Shown piece after piece: positions 23,778 to 32,553 of a stretch of DNA of 64,000 nucleotides (its first letter is position 1; each line of letters opens with the position of its first letter). The DNA comes from FEN-1219 sp964503125 (lineage in GTDB: Bacteria; Pseudomonadota; Gammaproteobacteria; Steroidobacterales; Rariloculaceae): NCBI GenBank assembly GCA_964503125.1, contig CAZCZE010000032.1, forward strand, positions 92,423-156,422, written 5' to 3'. The position numbers and the translations under genes are program-made. The notes under the pieces were generated by a model. That model was not told the origin of the DNA. It saw only the letters and a list, made by a program, of their open reading frames with translations, and did not search any database.

Positions 23778-24904
23778 AGCTCGCCGGCCTGCGCGTCGTC
23801 GATCTCTCGGTGTTCCTGCCGGGGCCGTATCTCACACTCGCGCTCGCGGACCATGGTGCCGAGGTCATCAAGATCGAGCCGCCCGACGGCGACCCCGGGC
23901 GGCGCATCGGCGTGAGCGACGGGCCGACAACGGTGTTCTTCCGCAACCTGAATCGCGGCAAGAAGAGCGTCGTGCTCAATCTCAAGGAGCCGCGCGATCG
24001 CGACCGGTTGCTGCGCCTCGCGGCGACCGCCGACGTGTTCGTCGAGTCGTTCCGCCCCGGCGTCGTGGATCGGCTCGGCGTTGGCTACGAGCACGTCGTG
24101 CGGCAGAATCCCGGCATCGTCTACTGCTCCGTCAACGCGTTCGGCAATACCGGGCCTTATCGCGACCGGCCCGCGCACGACCTCGCCGTCGAAGCGCTCA
24201 CGGGCGTGCTCGCGATGACGCAGGGCGACGACGGCCGGCCCGCGCTGCCGGGGATTCCGATGGCCGACATCGCCGCCGCGCTCAACGGCCTCGCGGGCGT
24301 GCTCATGGCGCTCGTGAAGCGCCAGGAGACGGGCCGCGGCGACTACGTCGAGATCGCGATGTTCGATTCGCTGTTCGCTGCGACGCCGAACGTCATCGGC
24401 CCCGTGTTCGCCGAGGGTCGGCAGCCGGATCCCAAGACGCAGCGCACGACGGGCGGCGCGGCGTTCTATCGGCTCTACGACACGCGCGACGGCAAGCAGC
24501 TCGCGCTCGCGGGCCAGGAGCCGAAGTTCGTCGAGAAGGTACTGGGCGCGCTGGGGCGCCTCGATCTCGTCGAGCTCTGCACGCGCGGGCCGGGTCCGCA
24601 CCAACGGCCCGTCGTCGAGCTGCTCGCGGCGTTCTTCGCAAGCCGTTCGCGCCAGGAGTCGCTCGACTGGCTGGCAGCGCTCGACGTCTGCTACGCGCCC
24701 GTCAACACGCTGCACGAGGCGACGCAGGACGCACACGTCGCCGCGCGCGAGCTGTTGCTGCGCGACGAGCGCGGCCGCCCGCATCTCAAGCCCGCGATTC
24801 GCTTTGCCGAGGAGCCGGCGCGGCCCACCTTGCGCGAGCCGCTGCTCGGCGAGCACACGGACGACGTGTTGGCCGAGCTCGAGGCCGCGGCCGGAGAATG
24901 GTAA
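23774..24904 (+). CDS. CaiB/BaiF family CoA-transferase (second of two)
   Basis: The 376-residue protein begins MKLAGLRVVDLSVFLPGPYL and has NLNRGKKSVVLNLK and MADIAAALNGLAGVLMAL, where the Asp of MADIA corresponds to the catalytic aspartate. It is a paralogue of the preceding gene but clearly diverged, and overlaps it by four bases. Paired CaiB-family genes in one operon can encode subunits of one transferase, as for succinyl-CoA:benzylsuccinate or succinyl-CoA:malate CoA-transferase, or two enzymes of one pathway. Which case applies here is open. Confidence 0.9.
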   Translation: MKLAGLRVVDLSVFLPGPYLTLALADHGAEVIKIEPPDGDPGRRIGVSDGPTTVFFRNLNRGKKSVVLNLKEPRDRDRLLRLAATADVFVESFRPGVVDRLGVGYEHVVRQNPGIVYCSVNAFGNTGPYRDRPAHDLAVEALTGVLAMTQGDDGRPALPGIPMADIAAALNGLAGVLMALVKRQETGRGDYVEIAMFDSLFAATPNVIGPVFAEGRQPDPKTQRTTGGAAFYRLYDTRDGKQLALAGQEPKFVEKVLGALGRLDLVELCTRGPGPHQRPVVELLAAFFASRSRQESLDWLAALDVCYAPVNTLHEATQDAHVAARELLLRDERGRPHLKPAIRFAEEPARPTLREPLLGEHTDDVLAELEAAAGEW

Positions 24905-24923
24905 GGGTGAAGGAGTTGGAAGC

Positions 24924-25430
24924 ATGACGCATGGCGCTCGCGAGATCGGGCCGCGCCGCTGGCGCGAGACGTTCGGCCGCTACTACGAGGACTTCGAGAT
25001 CGGCGACGTCTACGAGCACCGCCCGGGACGCACGATCACGCAAGCCGACAACACGTGGTTCACGCTGCTCACGATGAACAACCATCCGCTGCACTTCGAC
25101 GCCGTGTACGCCGCGAAGTCGGAGTTCGGTCGGCCGCTCGTCAACAGCTGTCTCACGCTGTCGATCGTCGTCGGCATGAGCGTCTCGGACGTGAGCTACC
25201 AGGCCATCGGCAACCTCGGCTGGAACGACATCAAGCTGACGGCGCCCGTCTACGCCGGCGACACGCTGTACGCCGAATCCGAGGTGCTTGCGAAGCGCGA
25301 GTCCCAGTCGCGGCCCACCCAGGGCATCGTGACCGTGTGGACGCGCGGCATGAATCAGGACGACAAGGTCGTCATCAGCTACGAGCGAACGATCCTGGTG
25401 CCGAAGCGCGGCCATGGCGTCGACGACTGA
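24924..25430 (+). CDS. MaoC-like (R)-specific enoyl-CoA hydratase/dehydratase
   Basis: The 168-residue hotdog-fold protein contains YEDFEIGDVYEHRPGRTITQADN followed by the active-site region MNNHPLHFDAVYA, where the Asp/His of the (R)-hydratase motif would lie, and later PVYAGDTLYAESEVLAKRES. It probably hydrates or dehydrates the acyl-CoA produced by the operon's dehydrogenase. The closest functional analogy I can name is the mesaconyl-CoA/beta-methylmalyl-CoA hydratase-type MaoC proteins; that is tentative. The ATG has AGGAG eight bases upstream. Confidence 0.88.
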   Translation: MTHGAREIGPRRWRETFGRYYEDFEIGDVYEHRPGRTITQADNTWFTLLTMNNHPLHFDAVYAAKSEFGRPLVNSCLTLSIVVGMSVSDVSYQAIGNLGWNDIKLTAPVYAGDTLYAESEVLAKRESQSRPTQGIVTVWTRGMNQDDKVVISYERTILVPKRGHGVDD

Positions 25431-25452
25431 ACCGAGCAACAGGAGCCGCGTA

Positions 25453-25563
25453 ATGTCTGCGACGATGGAGGCACTGCCGCCCGGCACGGGCAAGAGTCTC
25501 CGGTCCAACGTCGGTTGGGTGTTGCTGCTCGCCGGCGCGTGGTTCCGGCGCAAAGAGCGCTAG
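25453..25563 (+). CDS. possible 36-residue membrane peptide
   Basis: A short frame follows the MaoC gene by 22 bases and starts with ATG preceded by AGGAG (eight bases away). It encodes a polar start, a hydrophobic segment (SNVGWVLLLAGAWF, residues 18-31) and a basic end (RRKER). The ribosome site and single membrane-spanning segment with a positive tail suggest a real small membrane protein, but nothing homologous is known to me. Confidence 0.4.
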   Translation: MSATMEALPPGTGKSLRSNVGWVLLLAGAWFRRKER

Positions 25564-25611
25564 AGTACGGCTTCGACAGGCGTAGTCGCTTCGGTGACGC
25601 AGGTGGGTGAC

Positions 25612-27981
25612 ATGCGGACATACGTCGTGCCGCTGCGCGAGCTCAAACGCACCGACGTCGAGCTCGTCGGCGGCAAGAACGCTTCGCTCGGCGAGATGTT
25701 GCGCGAGCTCGGCGACCTCGGCGTGCGCGTGCCCGACGGGTTCGCCACGACCGTTCACGCCTATCGCGACTTTCTCCAGCAAGAAGGCCTCGCGGGTCGT
25801 ATCGAGCGCACGCTGCGCGAGCTCGACGTCGACGACCTCCCGGGGCTCGCGCGGGCGGGCGCCGAGATCCGAAAAGCGATCCTCGCGACGCCGTTGCCGG
25901 CGCGCCTCCGCGACGAGGTCGTCGCGGCGTGGCGCAGGCTCGAGGTGGGCGGCGAGGGTGCCGTCGCGGTGCGGTCGTCGGCGACGGCCGAGGACTTGCC
26001 GGAAGCGTCGTTCGCCGGCCAACAAGCGACGTTCCTCAACGTGCGCAGCGAACAAGGTCTCGTCACCGCGATGCACGAGGTGTTCGCCTCGTTGTTCAAC
26101 GATCGCGCGATCGCCTATCGCGTGCACCAAGGGTTCGACCACTCGCGCGTCGGTATCTCGGTGGGCGTGCAGCACATGGTGCGCAGCGACCTCGGCGCGA
26201 GCGGCGTCACGTTCACGCTCGATACGGACTCCGGGTTCCGCGACGTCGTGTTCATCACGAGCTCTTTCGGCCTCGGCGAGACCGTGGTCCAAGGCGCCGT
26301 GAATCCCGACGAATTTTACGTCTACAAGCCGGGGCTCGCGGCGGGCCGGCGCGCGATCTTGCGGCGTAACCTCGGCGAAAAGGCCATCAAGATGATCTAC
26401 GCCGAGCCGGGCGCGGCGGAGCGCGTCGTGACTGTGAACGTGCCCGCGGAGCAGCGCCGCACCTTCTCGCTCGTCGACGGTGAGATCGAGGAGCTTGCGC
26501 GCCAAGCCGTGACGATCGAGCGGCACTACGGGTGTCCAATGGACATCGAATGGGCCAAGGACGGCGCCACGGGCGGGTTATTCATCGTGCAGGCGCGGCC
26601 AGAGACGGTGCAGAGCCGCAGCCGGCGAACGCTGCAACGCTTCGCGTTGCGCTCGCGCTCGCGCGTGCTGGCGGAAGGGCGCAGCGTCGGCCAGAAGATC
26701 GCCGCGGGTAGGGCGCGCCTGGTCGCAGGCGTTGCGGAGATGGCGCGCGTCGAGAGCGGCGACGTGCTCATCGCCGACATGACCGATCCCGATTGGGAGC
26801 CCGTGATGAAGCGAGCTGCGGCCATCGTGACGCGCCGTGGCGGCCGCACGTGCCATGCCGCAATCATCGCGCGCGAGCTCGGCGTGCCCGCCGTCGTCGG
26901 CTGCGGCTCGAGCCTCGACAACGTGCGCGACGGGCAAGCGATCACCGTATCGTGCGCCGAAGGGGAGACGGGGTACGTCTACGAGGGCGCACTGTCGTTC
27001 GAGGAACAGGAGATCGAGCTCGGCGCGCTGCCGCCCGTGCCCGTCCGCATCATGATGAACGTCGGCAATCCCGACCGTGCGTTCGGCTTTGCCGCGCTGC
27101 CGCACCAAGGCGTCGGGCTCGCGCGGCTGGAGTTCATCATCAACCGCATGATCGGCGTCCACCCGAAAGCCGTGCTGGAGTTCGATCGCCTAGCCCCGGA
27201 TCTCAAGCGGGCGATCGGCGAGCAGATGGCGGGCTATGACGACCCCGTCACGTTCTTCGTCACCAAGCTCGCGGAGGGCATCGCGCAGATCGGCGCCGCG
27301 TTCGCCCCGGCGCCCGTGATCGTGCGCCTGTCGGACTTCAAGTCGAACGAGTACGCGAACCTCCTCGGTGGCCGGGCCTACGAGCCCCACGAGGAGAACC
27401 CGATGCTCGGGTTTCGCGGTGCGGCGCGCTACGTGGATGCGTCGTTCCGGCCGTGCTTCGAGCTCGAGTGCCGGGCGCTGCGACTCGTCCGTGACGAGAT
27501 GGGGCTCAAGAACGTCGAGGTCATGGTGCCGTTCGTTCGCACGTTGGCGGAGGCCGCCAAGGTCACGGAGCTGCTCGCCGACAACGGCCTCCGGCGTGGC
27601 GTCGACGGCTTACGTGTCATCATGATGTGCGAGCTGCCGACCAACGCGCTGCTCGCCGAGCGCTACCTCGAGTTTTTCGACGGCATGTCGATCGGCTCGA
27701 ACGACATGACGCAGCTCACGCTCGGGATCGATCGCGATTCGGCGCTAGTGGCGGCATCGTTCGACGAGCGCGACGATGCCGTGAAGGCCCTGCTGTCACT
27801 GGCGATTGCGGCGTGCCACAAACAGGGCAAATACATCGGCATCTGCGGCCAAGGCCCATCCGACCACCCCGATTTCGCGCGCTGGCTCGTCGAGCAGGGG
27901 ATCGACAGCCTCTCGCTCAACCCCGACACCGTGCTCGAGACGTGGCTCATGCTGGCGGCGCACAGCACGCCGAGGCCATGA
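25612..27981 (+). CDS. ppsA: phosphoenolpyruvate synthase
   Basis: At 789 residues this matches PpsA (E. coli 792). It opens with VELVGGKNASLGEMLREL, has the ATP-grasp region (AVRSSATAEDLPEASFAGQQ), the phospho-histidine domain GGRTCHAAIIARELGVPAVVGCG with the catalytic His near residue 415, and the PEP-binding TIM barrel ending KYIGICGQGPSDHPDF with the catalytic Cys near 745. It converts pyruvate and ATP to PEP, AMP and phosphate for gluconeogenesis from C2/C3 or aromatic substrates. The ATG at 25612 fits the family N-terminus; a GTG six codons upstream was rejected. The regulatory protein gene overlaps its stop by four bases. Confidence 0.96.
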   Translation: MRTYVVPLRELKRTDVELVGGKNASLGEMLRELGDLGVRVPDGFATTVHAYRDFLQQEGLAGRIERTLRELDVDDLPGLARAGAEIRKAILATPLPARLRDEVVAAWRRLEVGGEGAVAVRSSATAEDLPEASFAGQQATFLNVRSEQGLVTAMHEVFASLFNDRAIAYRVHQGFDHSRVGISVGVQHMVRSDLGASGVTFTLDTDSGFRDVVFITSSFGLGETVVQGAVNPDEFYVYKPGLAAGRRAILRRNLGEKAIKMIYAEPGAAERVVTVNVPAEQRRTFSLVDGEIEELARQAVTIERHYGCPMDIEWAKDGATGGLFIVQARPETVQSRSRRTLQRFALRSRSRVLAEGRSVGQKIAAGRARLVAGVAEMARVESGDVLIADMTDPDWEPVMKRAAAIVTRRGGRTCHAAIIARELGVPAVVGCGSSLDNVRDGQAITVSCAEGETGYVYEGALSFEEQEIELGALPPVPVRIMMNVGNPDRAFGFAALPHQGVGLARLEFIINRMIGVHPKAVLEFDRLAPDLKRAIGEQMAGYDDPVTFFVTKLAEGIAQIGAAFAPAPVIVRLSDFKSNEYANLLGGRAYEPHEENPMLGFRGAARYVDASFRPCFELECRALRLVRDEMGLKNVEVMVPFVRTLAEAAKVTELLADNGLRRGVDGLRVIMMCELPTNALLAERYLEFFDGMSIGSNDMTQLTLGIDRDSALVAASFDERDDAVKALLSLAIAACHKQGKYIGICGQGPSDHPDFARWLVEQGIDSLSLNPDTVLETWLMLAAHSTPRP

Positions 27982-28814
27982 CGATGGCGGTCGCGGTACG
28001 CACGGTTTGCTTCGTTTCGGATCGTACGGGAGTGACGACTGAAACCATGGGCCATGCGCTGCTGGCGCGGTTCGGCGGCATGACGTTCGAGACGGTCACG
28101 ATGCCGTTCGTGCTCGACGTCGCACAGGCCCGGGGTGTCGTGGCGCGCATCGATGCGCTAGCGGCCGAACGGCAGGCGCGGCCCATCGTGTTCTGCACCG
28201 TCGTGGACGAGCGGACGCGCGCCGTCATCAAGCAGGCGAGGGCGCTCGTCATCGATTTCTTTGCCTTCATGGGCGATCTCGAGCAGGAGCTCGGCGCTAC
28301 GGCCGCCGTGGCGGGTGTCCCGGCCATGCACGGTGCGACGACGGATCCGACCTACAGCGCTCGTATCGAAGCCACCAACTACGCGCTCGCGAACGACGAC
28401 GGCGCCGGCGCACGCGAGTACCGGTCGGCGAACGTCGTGCTCATCGGGGTCTCACGCTCGGGCAAGACGCCGACCTGCCTCTACCTGGCGCTGCAATACG
28501 GCGTGTTCGCGGCCAATTACCCGCTGGCCGAGGAAGACCTCGAGGCCGGCGAACTGCCGCGCGCATTGCTGCTCTACCGCGACAAGCTCTACGGTTTGAT
28601 TTTGAGTCCAGGGCGGCTACAACACATCCGTGGCGAACGCCGGCCGGGGAGCCGGTACGCTTCGGCGCAGCAGGTGCAATACGAGCTGCGGGCTGCGCAG
28701 GCACTGTTCGACCGTTTCCGCGTGCCGCATCTCGACGTCACGGAGTGCAGCATCGAGGAGATCGCAAGCCGGATCATGGACACCATGGCGCTCGCGCGGC
28801 ATGCGCGCAGCTGA
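27978..28814 (+). CDS. ppsR: PEP synthase regulatory protein (bifunctional kinase/pyrophosphorylase)
   Basis: The 278-residue DUF299 protein opens RTVCFVSDRTGVTTETMGHALLARF and holds the P-loop region LIGVSRSGKTPTCLYLA near residues 154-170, both hallmarks of PpsR. It inactivates PEP synthase by ADP-dependent phosphorylation of a Thr next to the catalytic His, and reactivates it by phosphate-dependent removal. Placement directly after ppsA in an ATGA overlap supports this over the related PDRP that acts on pyruvate phosphate dikinase. The upstream open frame is only read-through inside ppsA. Confidence 0.95.
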   Translation: MTMAVAVRTVCFVSDRTGVTTETMGHALLARFGGMTFETVTMPFVLDVAQARGVVARIDALAAERQARPIVFCTVVDERTRAVIKQARALVIDFFAFMGDLEQELGATAAVAGVPAMHGATTDPTYSARIEATNYALANDDGAGAREYRSANVVLIGVSRSGKTPTCLYLALQYGVFAANYPLAEEDLEAGELPRALLLYRDKLYGLILSPGRLQHIRGERRPGSRYASAQQVQYELRAAQALFDRFRVPHLDVTECSIEEIASRIMDTMALARHARS

Positions 28815-28833
28815 CGGCGCGGAAACGAACGCG

Positions 28834-29226
28834 CTACTGACTGCGCTTGGCCGTGAACGACTGCTCGGCCGAGCCGCCCGGCGGAGGCGTGCCCTCGAAC
28901 TTGCTCGTGAGCGCGAGCTCGTCGCCCTTGACGGTGCCGCGGTAGCTGATCGTCATCGGGCCATCGGGACCGCCTTCGAACGTCAGCTTGAACGAGATGT
29001 CGTTGCCGTCGATGGCGCCGTCCGCAATCGGGACCGCCCCGAACAGCTCGTTGTGCATCGCGCCGGTCAACTTGCCGGCGGCGTCGACGAGGAATTCGAA
29101 CACGAATGCGAAGGGGCCGAACTCCGTGTCGACGCTGGCGTCCCAGCGGCCGGCCGCGCTTTGCGCGGCGGCGGGCAGGGTCAGCAATGTCGCCAAGGCT
29201 CCAAGGAAGATGGCACGAGTACCCAT
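28834..29226 (-). CDS. small exported protein of unknown function
   Basis: The 130-residue protein has a signal peptide ending LPAAAQ and a beta-rich body (GRWDASVDTEFGPFAFVFEF, GKLTGAMHNELFGAVPIADGAIDGNDISFKLTF) that looks like a small beta-barrel or lipocalin-type fold. No family was recognised. It sits convergent to ppsR and divergent from the glutathione peroxidase gene. A TATATATAAG stretch (around 29261-29270) in the gap could belong to a promoter for either divergent gene. Confidence 0.65.
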   Translation of the reverse strand: MGTRAIFLGALATLLTLPAAAQSAAGRWDASVDTEFGPFAFVFEFLVDAAGKLTGAMHNELFGAVPIADGAIDGNDISFKLTFEGGPDGPMTISYRGTVKGDELALTSKFEGTPPPGGSAEQSFTAKRSQ

Positions 29227-29309
29227 GAGTTTCCTCCGAGCTTGCCAATGATCCGGGGGCTATATATAAGGGAACCGAAGATAAGAACGCAACCCTTTGC
29301 TCGAGGCCG

Positions 29310-29813
29310 ATGACGGACACCACTGCCTTCGATTTCAGCGCCCGCGACATCGACGGCCGCGAGCGCGCCCTCGCCGAGCTTAAGGGGCACGTGCTGCTCA
29401 TCGTCAACGTTGCGTCGCAGTGCGGGTTCACGCCCCAGTACCGCGGGCTCGAGGCGCTCTGGCGCAAGCGCCGCGAGGCCGGGCTCGCAGTGCTCGGCTT
29501 CCCGTGCGATCAGTTCGGCCATCAGGAGCCCGGCGACGAGGCGAAGATCAAGCAATTCTGCTTAGCGACTTACGACGTGACGTTTCCGCTGTTCGCCAAG
29601 ATCGAGGTCAACGGGGAGGGCGCCCACCCGCTCTACCGCTGGCTCAAGAACGAGCAGCCGGGCGTGCTGGGCACGGCCGGTATCAAGTGGAACTTCACGA
29701 AGTTTCTCGTCGACCGCACGGGCCGCGCCGTGCGGCGCTATGCGCCCACGGACACGCCGGAGAAGATCGACGGCGACGTCGCCGCGCTGCTCGCGGCCGG
29801 CGCCGCGCGCTGA
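29310..29813 (+). CDS. glutathione peroxidase family thiol peroxidase
   Basis: The 167-residue protein carries all three family motifs: NVASQCGFTPQY with the peroxidatic Cys at 38, LGFPCDQFGHQEPG with the active-site Gln at 68, and WNFTKFLVDR with Trp127 and Asn128. The catalytic residue is Cys, not selenocysteine. Bacterial members reduce hydroperoxides, usually with thioredoxin and a resolving Cys; candidate resolving cysteines are C66 and the Cys in IKQFCLA. No signal peptide, so cytoplasmic. A MarR-type regulator follows on the opposite strand. Confidence 0.94.
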   Translation: MTDTTAFDFSARDIDGRERALAELKGHVLLIVNVASQCGFTPQYRGLEALWRKRREAGLAVLGFPCDQFGHQEPGDEAKIKQFCLATYDVTFPLFAKIEVNGEGAHPLYRWLKNEQPGVLGTAGIKWNFTKFLVDRTGRAVRRYAPTDTPEKIDGDVAALLAAGAAR

Positions 29814-29828
29814 ATGGGCGACGCGGCG

Positions 29829-30362
29829 TCAGCGCCTGCCGCCGGCGCGCTGCCGCGGCGTTTTCTTGCGCGCCGCGCGCGCGGCTTTGGGCTTCTCGCC
29901 GGTCTTGTGGAGGCGCCGCAGCTTCGGATGGTACGAATGCCGCTCGGCCCTGGCGGTGAGCGCGCTGAGCCCGCGGCACAGATGGTCGAGCTCGGCCGAG
30001 TCGAAGCCTTCGAGGAGCTCGCGCTCGAACCTAATCGCGAGCTCCGTGCCTCGCTCGAACAGCCGCAGGCCCGCGTTCGTGAGCTCGATGCGCAGGATGC
30101 GGTTGTTGCTGCTGTCCGGCCGGCGCACGATCGCGCCGCGTTTCTCGAGCGGGGCGATGAGCTCGGTCATCGACTGCGGCAGCACGCCCATGGCGCGCGC
30201 GAGCTCCGCCGACGACGTGGCTTCGCCGCATTTGACGAGGAGCAGGATGTAGTACTGGCTCGGCGTCAGCGCGACCTCGCTGAACGCCATCTCGACGCAA
30301 CCGCGTACGGCGAGCTCGGCTCGCTTGAGCAAGTAGACGGCACTCGTGGGAGCGTCAGCCAT
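29829..30362 (-). CDS. MarR family transcriptional regulator
   Basis: The 177-residue protein has the winged-helix pattern of MarR regulators: LTPSQYYILLLVKCGEATSSAELARAMGVLPQSMTELIAPLEKRGAIVRRPDSSNNRILRIELTNAG, that is helices, a recognition helix and a wing ending in D-x-x-N-R. The C-terminal 30 residues are very basic (KAARAARKKTPRQRAGG) and longer than usual. Such proteins often respond to phenolic acids or oxidants. It converges on the glutathione peroxidase gene and faces the GntR gene divergently across about 190 bases. Its target cannot be inferred. Confidence 0.9.
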   Translation of the reverse strand: MADAPTSAVYLLKRAELAVRGCVEMAFSEVALTPSQYYILLLVKCGEATSSAELARAMGVLPQSMTELIAPLEKRGAIVRRPDSSNNRILRIELTNAGLRLFERGTELAIRFERELLEGFDSAELDHLCRGLSALTARAERHSYHPKLRRLHKTGEKPKAARAARKKTPRQRAGGRR

Positions 30363-30549
30363 CGGGCGTTCCTGCGGTCAAACGGGACCGAGAACCGGCA
30401 GGCATCGTATTCGGTTCCCGACGACGTTAGCAATAAGCACGACCCGCGCGCCGTTCGGCTCCGTCGCTGCGCTGCGTCGTGTTCGAAGGGCCGGGCCGTG
30501 AGCCGGCGATGCTAAGATCGACGCCTGCGATACGCCCGCAGCTGGACCA

Positions 30550-31323
30550 ATGACGCGACCAACGTCCGCCGAGAGCAGTGCGTCGCAAGAGCAGGCGACG
30601 CCGAGCCCGCTCTATCGCCAAGTCGTGCAGACGCTCAAGCAGGAAATCGTCAGCGGCGTGCATCCCGTCGACACGCAACTACCGACCGAAGGCGAGCTGC
30701 AGCGGCGCTTCGGGGTCAGCAGGCACACGATCCGCGAGGCGTTGCGGGAGCTGCGCGACGCGGGGCTCGTTGCCTCGCGCCAAGGGTTCGGCACGACGGT
30801 GCTGCGCGCGGGCTCGCCGCGCCCCTACTCGCACGAGGTCGCCTCGATCAGCGACCTCATCGAGCTCGCGAACGCCACGCGCTACGACGTGCGTTCGACC
30901 GAGATCGTCTCCGCCGACGAAGCGCTCGCCGAGCGCCTCGGCGGCACGATCGGCGCCAAGTGGCTGCGAGTCAGGGGTTATCGTTTCGCGCCCGACGATC
31001 GGCGTCCCGTGTGCTGGACCGAGGTGCACGTGCACGGCGACCTCGCCGGCGTCGCGCGGCTGCTCGGCCGCCGTCCCGGCCCGATCTATCTGCTCGTCGA
31101 GGACCTCTACGGCGAGACCGTCGCCGAGGTCGAGCAGTCGATTCGCGCGAGCGAAGCGCCCGACCACGTCGCGGCGACGCTCGCGGTGCGGCCGCGCGGG
31201 CCCGTCATCGAGGTGCGTCGCGCCTATCGGCTGTCATCGGGCGCGGTCGGCATCGTCGCCGATAACCTCTATCCGATCGACCGATTTCACTTGAGCATGA
31301 CGCTGCGCCGCGCCAAGGGCTGA
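30550..31323 (+). CDS. GntR family regulator, HutC type (UTRA domain)
   Basis: The 257-residue protein has an N-terminal winged helix (PLYRQVVQTLKQEIVSG through TEGELQRRFGVSRHTIREALRELRDAGLVASRQGFGT, residues about 20-85). A UTRA ligand-binding domain follows (about 100-250: WLRVRGYRFAPDDRRPVCWTEVHVH, IEVRRAYRLSSGAVGIVADNLYP). HutC-type regulators respond to small metabolites and normally repress neighbouring catabolic genes. It converges with the methylcitrate synthase gene, five bases apart. A GntR-like inverted repeat at 21335 is a possible but unproven target. Confidence 0.9.
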   Translation: MTRPTSAESSASQEQATPSPLYRQVVQTLKQEIVSGVHPVDTQLPTEGELQRRFGVSRHTIREALRELRDAGLVASRQGFGTTVLRAGSPRPYSHEVASISDLIELANATRYDVRSTEIVSADEALAERLGGTIGAKWLRVRGYRFAPDDRRPVCWTEVHVHGDLAGVARLLGRRPGPIYLLVEDLYGETVAEVEQSIRASEAPDHVAATLAVRPRGPVIEVRRAYRLSSGAVGIVADNLYPIDRFHLSMTLRRAKG

Positions 31324-31328
31324 CCCGT

Positions 31329-32477
31329 CTACGGACGCTTCGCGAGCGGGACGAACGCCCGGTTCTCGGGCCCCACGTAGTTGGCGCTCGGCCGGATGAT
31401 CTTGCCGTCGGCGCGTTGCTCGATGACGTGCGCGGCCCAGCCCGTCGTGCGCGCGATGACGAACAGTGGCGTGAAGCACGCGCGCGGCACGCCCATGAGG
31501 TGGTAGGCCACCGCCGAGAACCAGTCGAGGTTGGCGAACATCTTCTTGGTTGACGCCATCTCGGCCTCGATCGCGTCGGCGACCGCGAAGCCGCTCATAT
31601 TGCCGGCTTCGGTCGCGAGGCGGCGCGCGACCTCCTTGATGACGCGATTGCGCGGGTCCGCGACCGTGTAGACGGGGTGACCGAAGCCGATGATGACCTC
31701 CTTGCGGGCCACGCGCTCGCGGATGTCGGCGACGGCTTGCTCGGGTGTGCGATAGCGCTGCTGAACCTCGAGCGCGACCTCGTTGGCGCCGCCGTGCTTC
31801 GGGCCGCGTAGTGCGCCGATCCCCCCGGCGATGCACGAGTAGAGGTCGGAGCCCGTGCCGGCGATGACGCGTGCCGTGAACGTCGAGGCGTTGAACTCAT
31901 GCTCGGCGTAGAGCACGAGCGACGTGTGCATCGCGCGCACCCAGGAAGCGCGCGGCGGCCGCCCATGCAGCAGGTGCAGGAAATGCGCGCCCACCGAATC
32001 GGTGTCGCACTCGACGTCGATGCGCACGCCCGACTGCGCGTAACGATGCCAGTAGAGCAGCATGCTGCCGAGCGAGGCGATGAGCCGGTCGGCGATGTCG
32101 CGCGCGTGTGCGGGGGACTGGTCGCGCTCGCGCTCGATGCAGCCGAGCGTCGAGACGCCCGTCCGCAGCACGTCCATCGGGTGCGCCGTGGCCGGTAGCG
32201 CTTCGAGAACTTCGCGAACGGGTTGCGGTAACCCCCTGAGAGATATGAGCTTAGCTCGGTAGCTCGCGAGCTCGGCCGAGTTCGGCAAACGTTCGTGGAC
32301 GAGCAGGTGGGCGATCTCCTCGAACTCGCAGGCCTCGGCCATCTCGAGGATGTCGTAGCCGCGATAGTGGAGGTCGTTGCCGGTGTGTCCCACGGTGGAT
32401 AGCGCCGTGTTGCCGGCCACGACGCCCGAAAGGACCACCGACTTCTTGGGTTTGGCGGGTGGCGATACGTCGGTCAT
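31329..32477 (-). CDS. prpC: 2-methylcitrate synthase / citrate synthase family
   Basis: The 382-residue protein opens KKSVVLSGVVAGNTALSTVGHTGNDLHYRGYDI, the typical start of PrpC, and has the active-site blocks GPKHGGANE and GFGHPVYT. It lacks the longer N-terminal region of hexameric citrate synthases (GltA). PrpC condenses propionyl-CoA with oxaloacetate to 2-methylcitrate. Propionyl-CoA is an expected product of branched-chain or steroid-like catabolism. The other prp genes (prpB, prpD/acnD) are not in the window, so the gene is isolated. A strong terminator separates it from the operon upstream on the same strand. Confidence 0.88.
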   Translation of the reverse strand: MTDVSPPAKPKKSVVLSGVVAGNTALSTVGHTGNDLHYRGYDILEMAEACEFEEIAHLLVHERLPNSAELASYRAKLISLRGLPQPVREVLEALPATAHPMDVLRTGVSTLGCIERERDQSPAHARDIADRLIASLGSMLLYWHRYAQSGVRIDVECDTDSVGAHFLHLLHGRPPRASWVRAMHTSLVLYAEHEFNASTFTARVIAGTGSDLYSCIAGGIGALRGPKHGGANEVALEVQQRYRTPEQAVADIRERVARKEVIIGFGHPVYTVADPRNRVIKEVARRLATEAGNMSGFAVADAIEAEMASTKKMFANLDWFSAVAYHLMGVPRACFTPLFVIARTTGWAAHVIEQRADGKIIRPSANYVGPENRAFVPLAKRP

Positions 32478-32488
32478 TCCTCGCTCCG

Positions 32489-32524
32489 AAAAAAGAAGCC
32501 GCGACTCGGCCGAGCCGCGGCTTC
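32489..32524 (-). terminator. rho-independent terminator for the esterase/DUF6152 operon
   Basis: Read on the minus strand, a long GC-rich hairpin (32524-32495; arms GAAGCCGCG/CGCGGCTTC continued by CTCGG/CCGAG across one mismatch) is followed directly by six T residues (32494-32489). It lies about 30 bases after the DUF6152 stop and just before the prpC start, so it ends the upstream transcript. Confidence 0.85.
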
Positions 32525-32553
32525 GTGAGCCGGTGACGAAACTCGCGTTGAGG

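Noticed and set aside
25594..25596. GTG as start of ppsA
   Set aside because: The ATG at 25612 fits the usual PpsA N-terminus and has a purine-rich stretch at proper distance.
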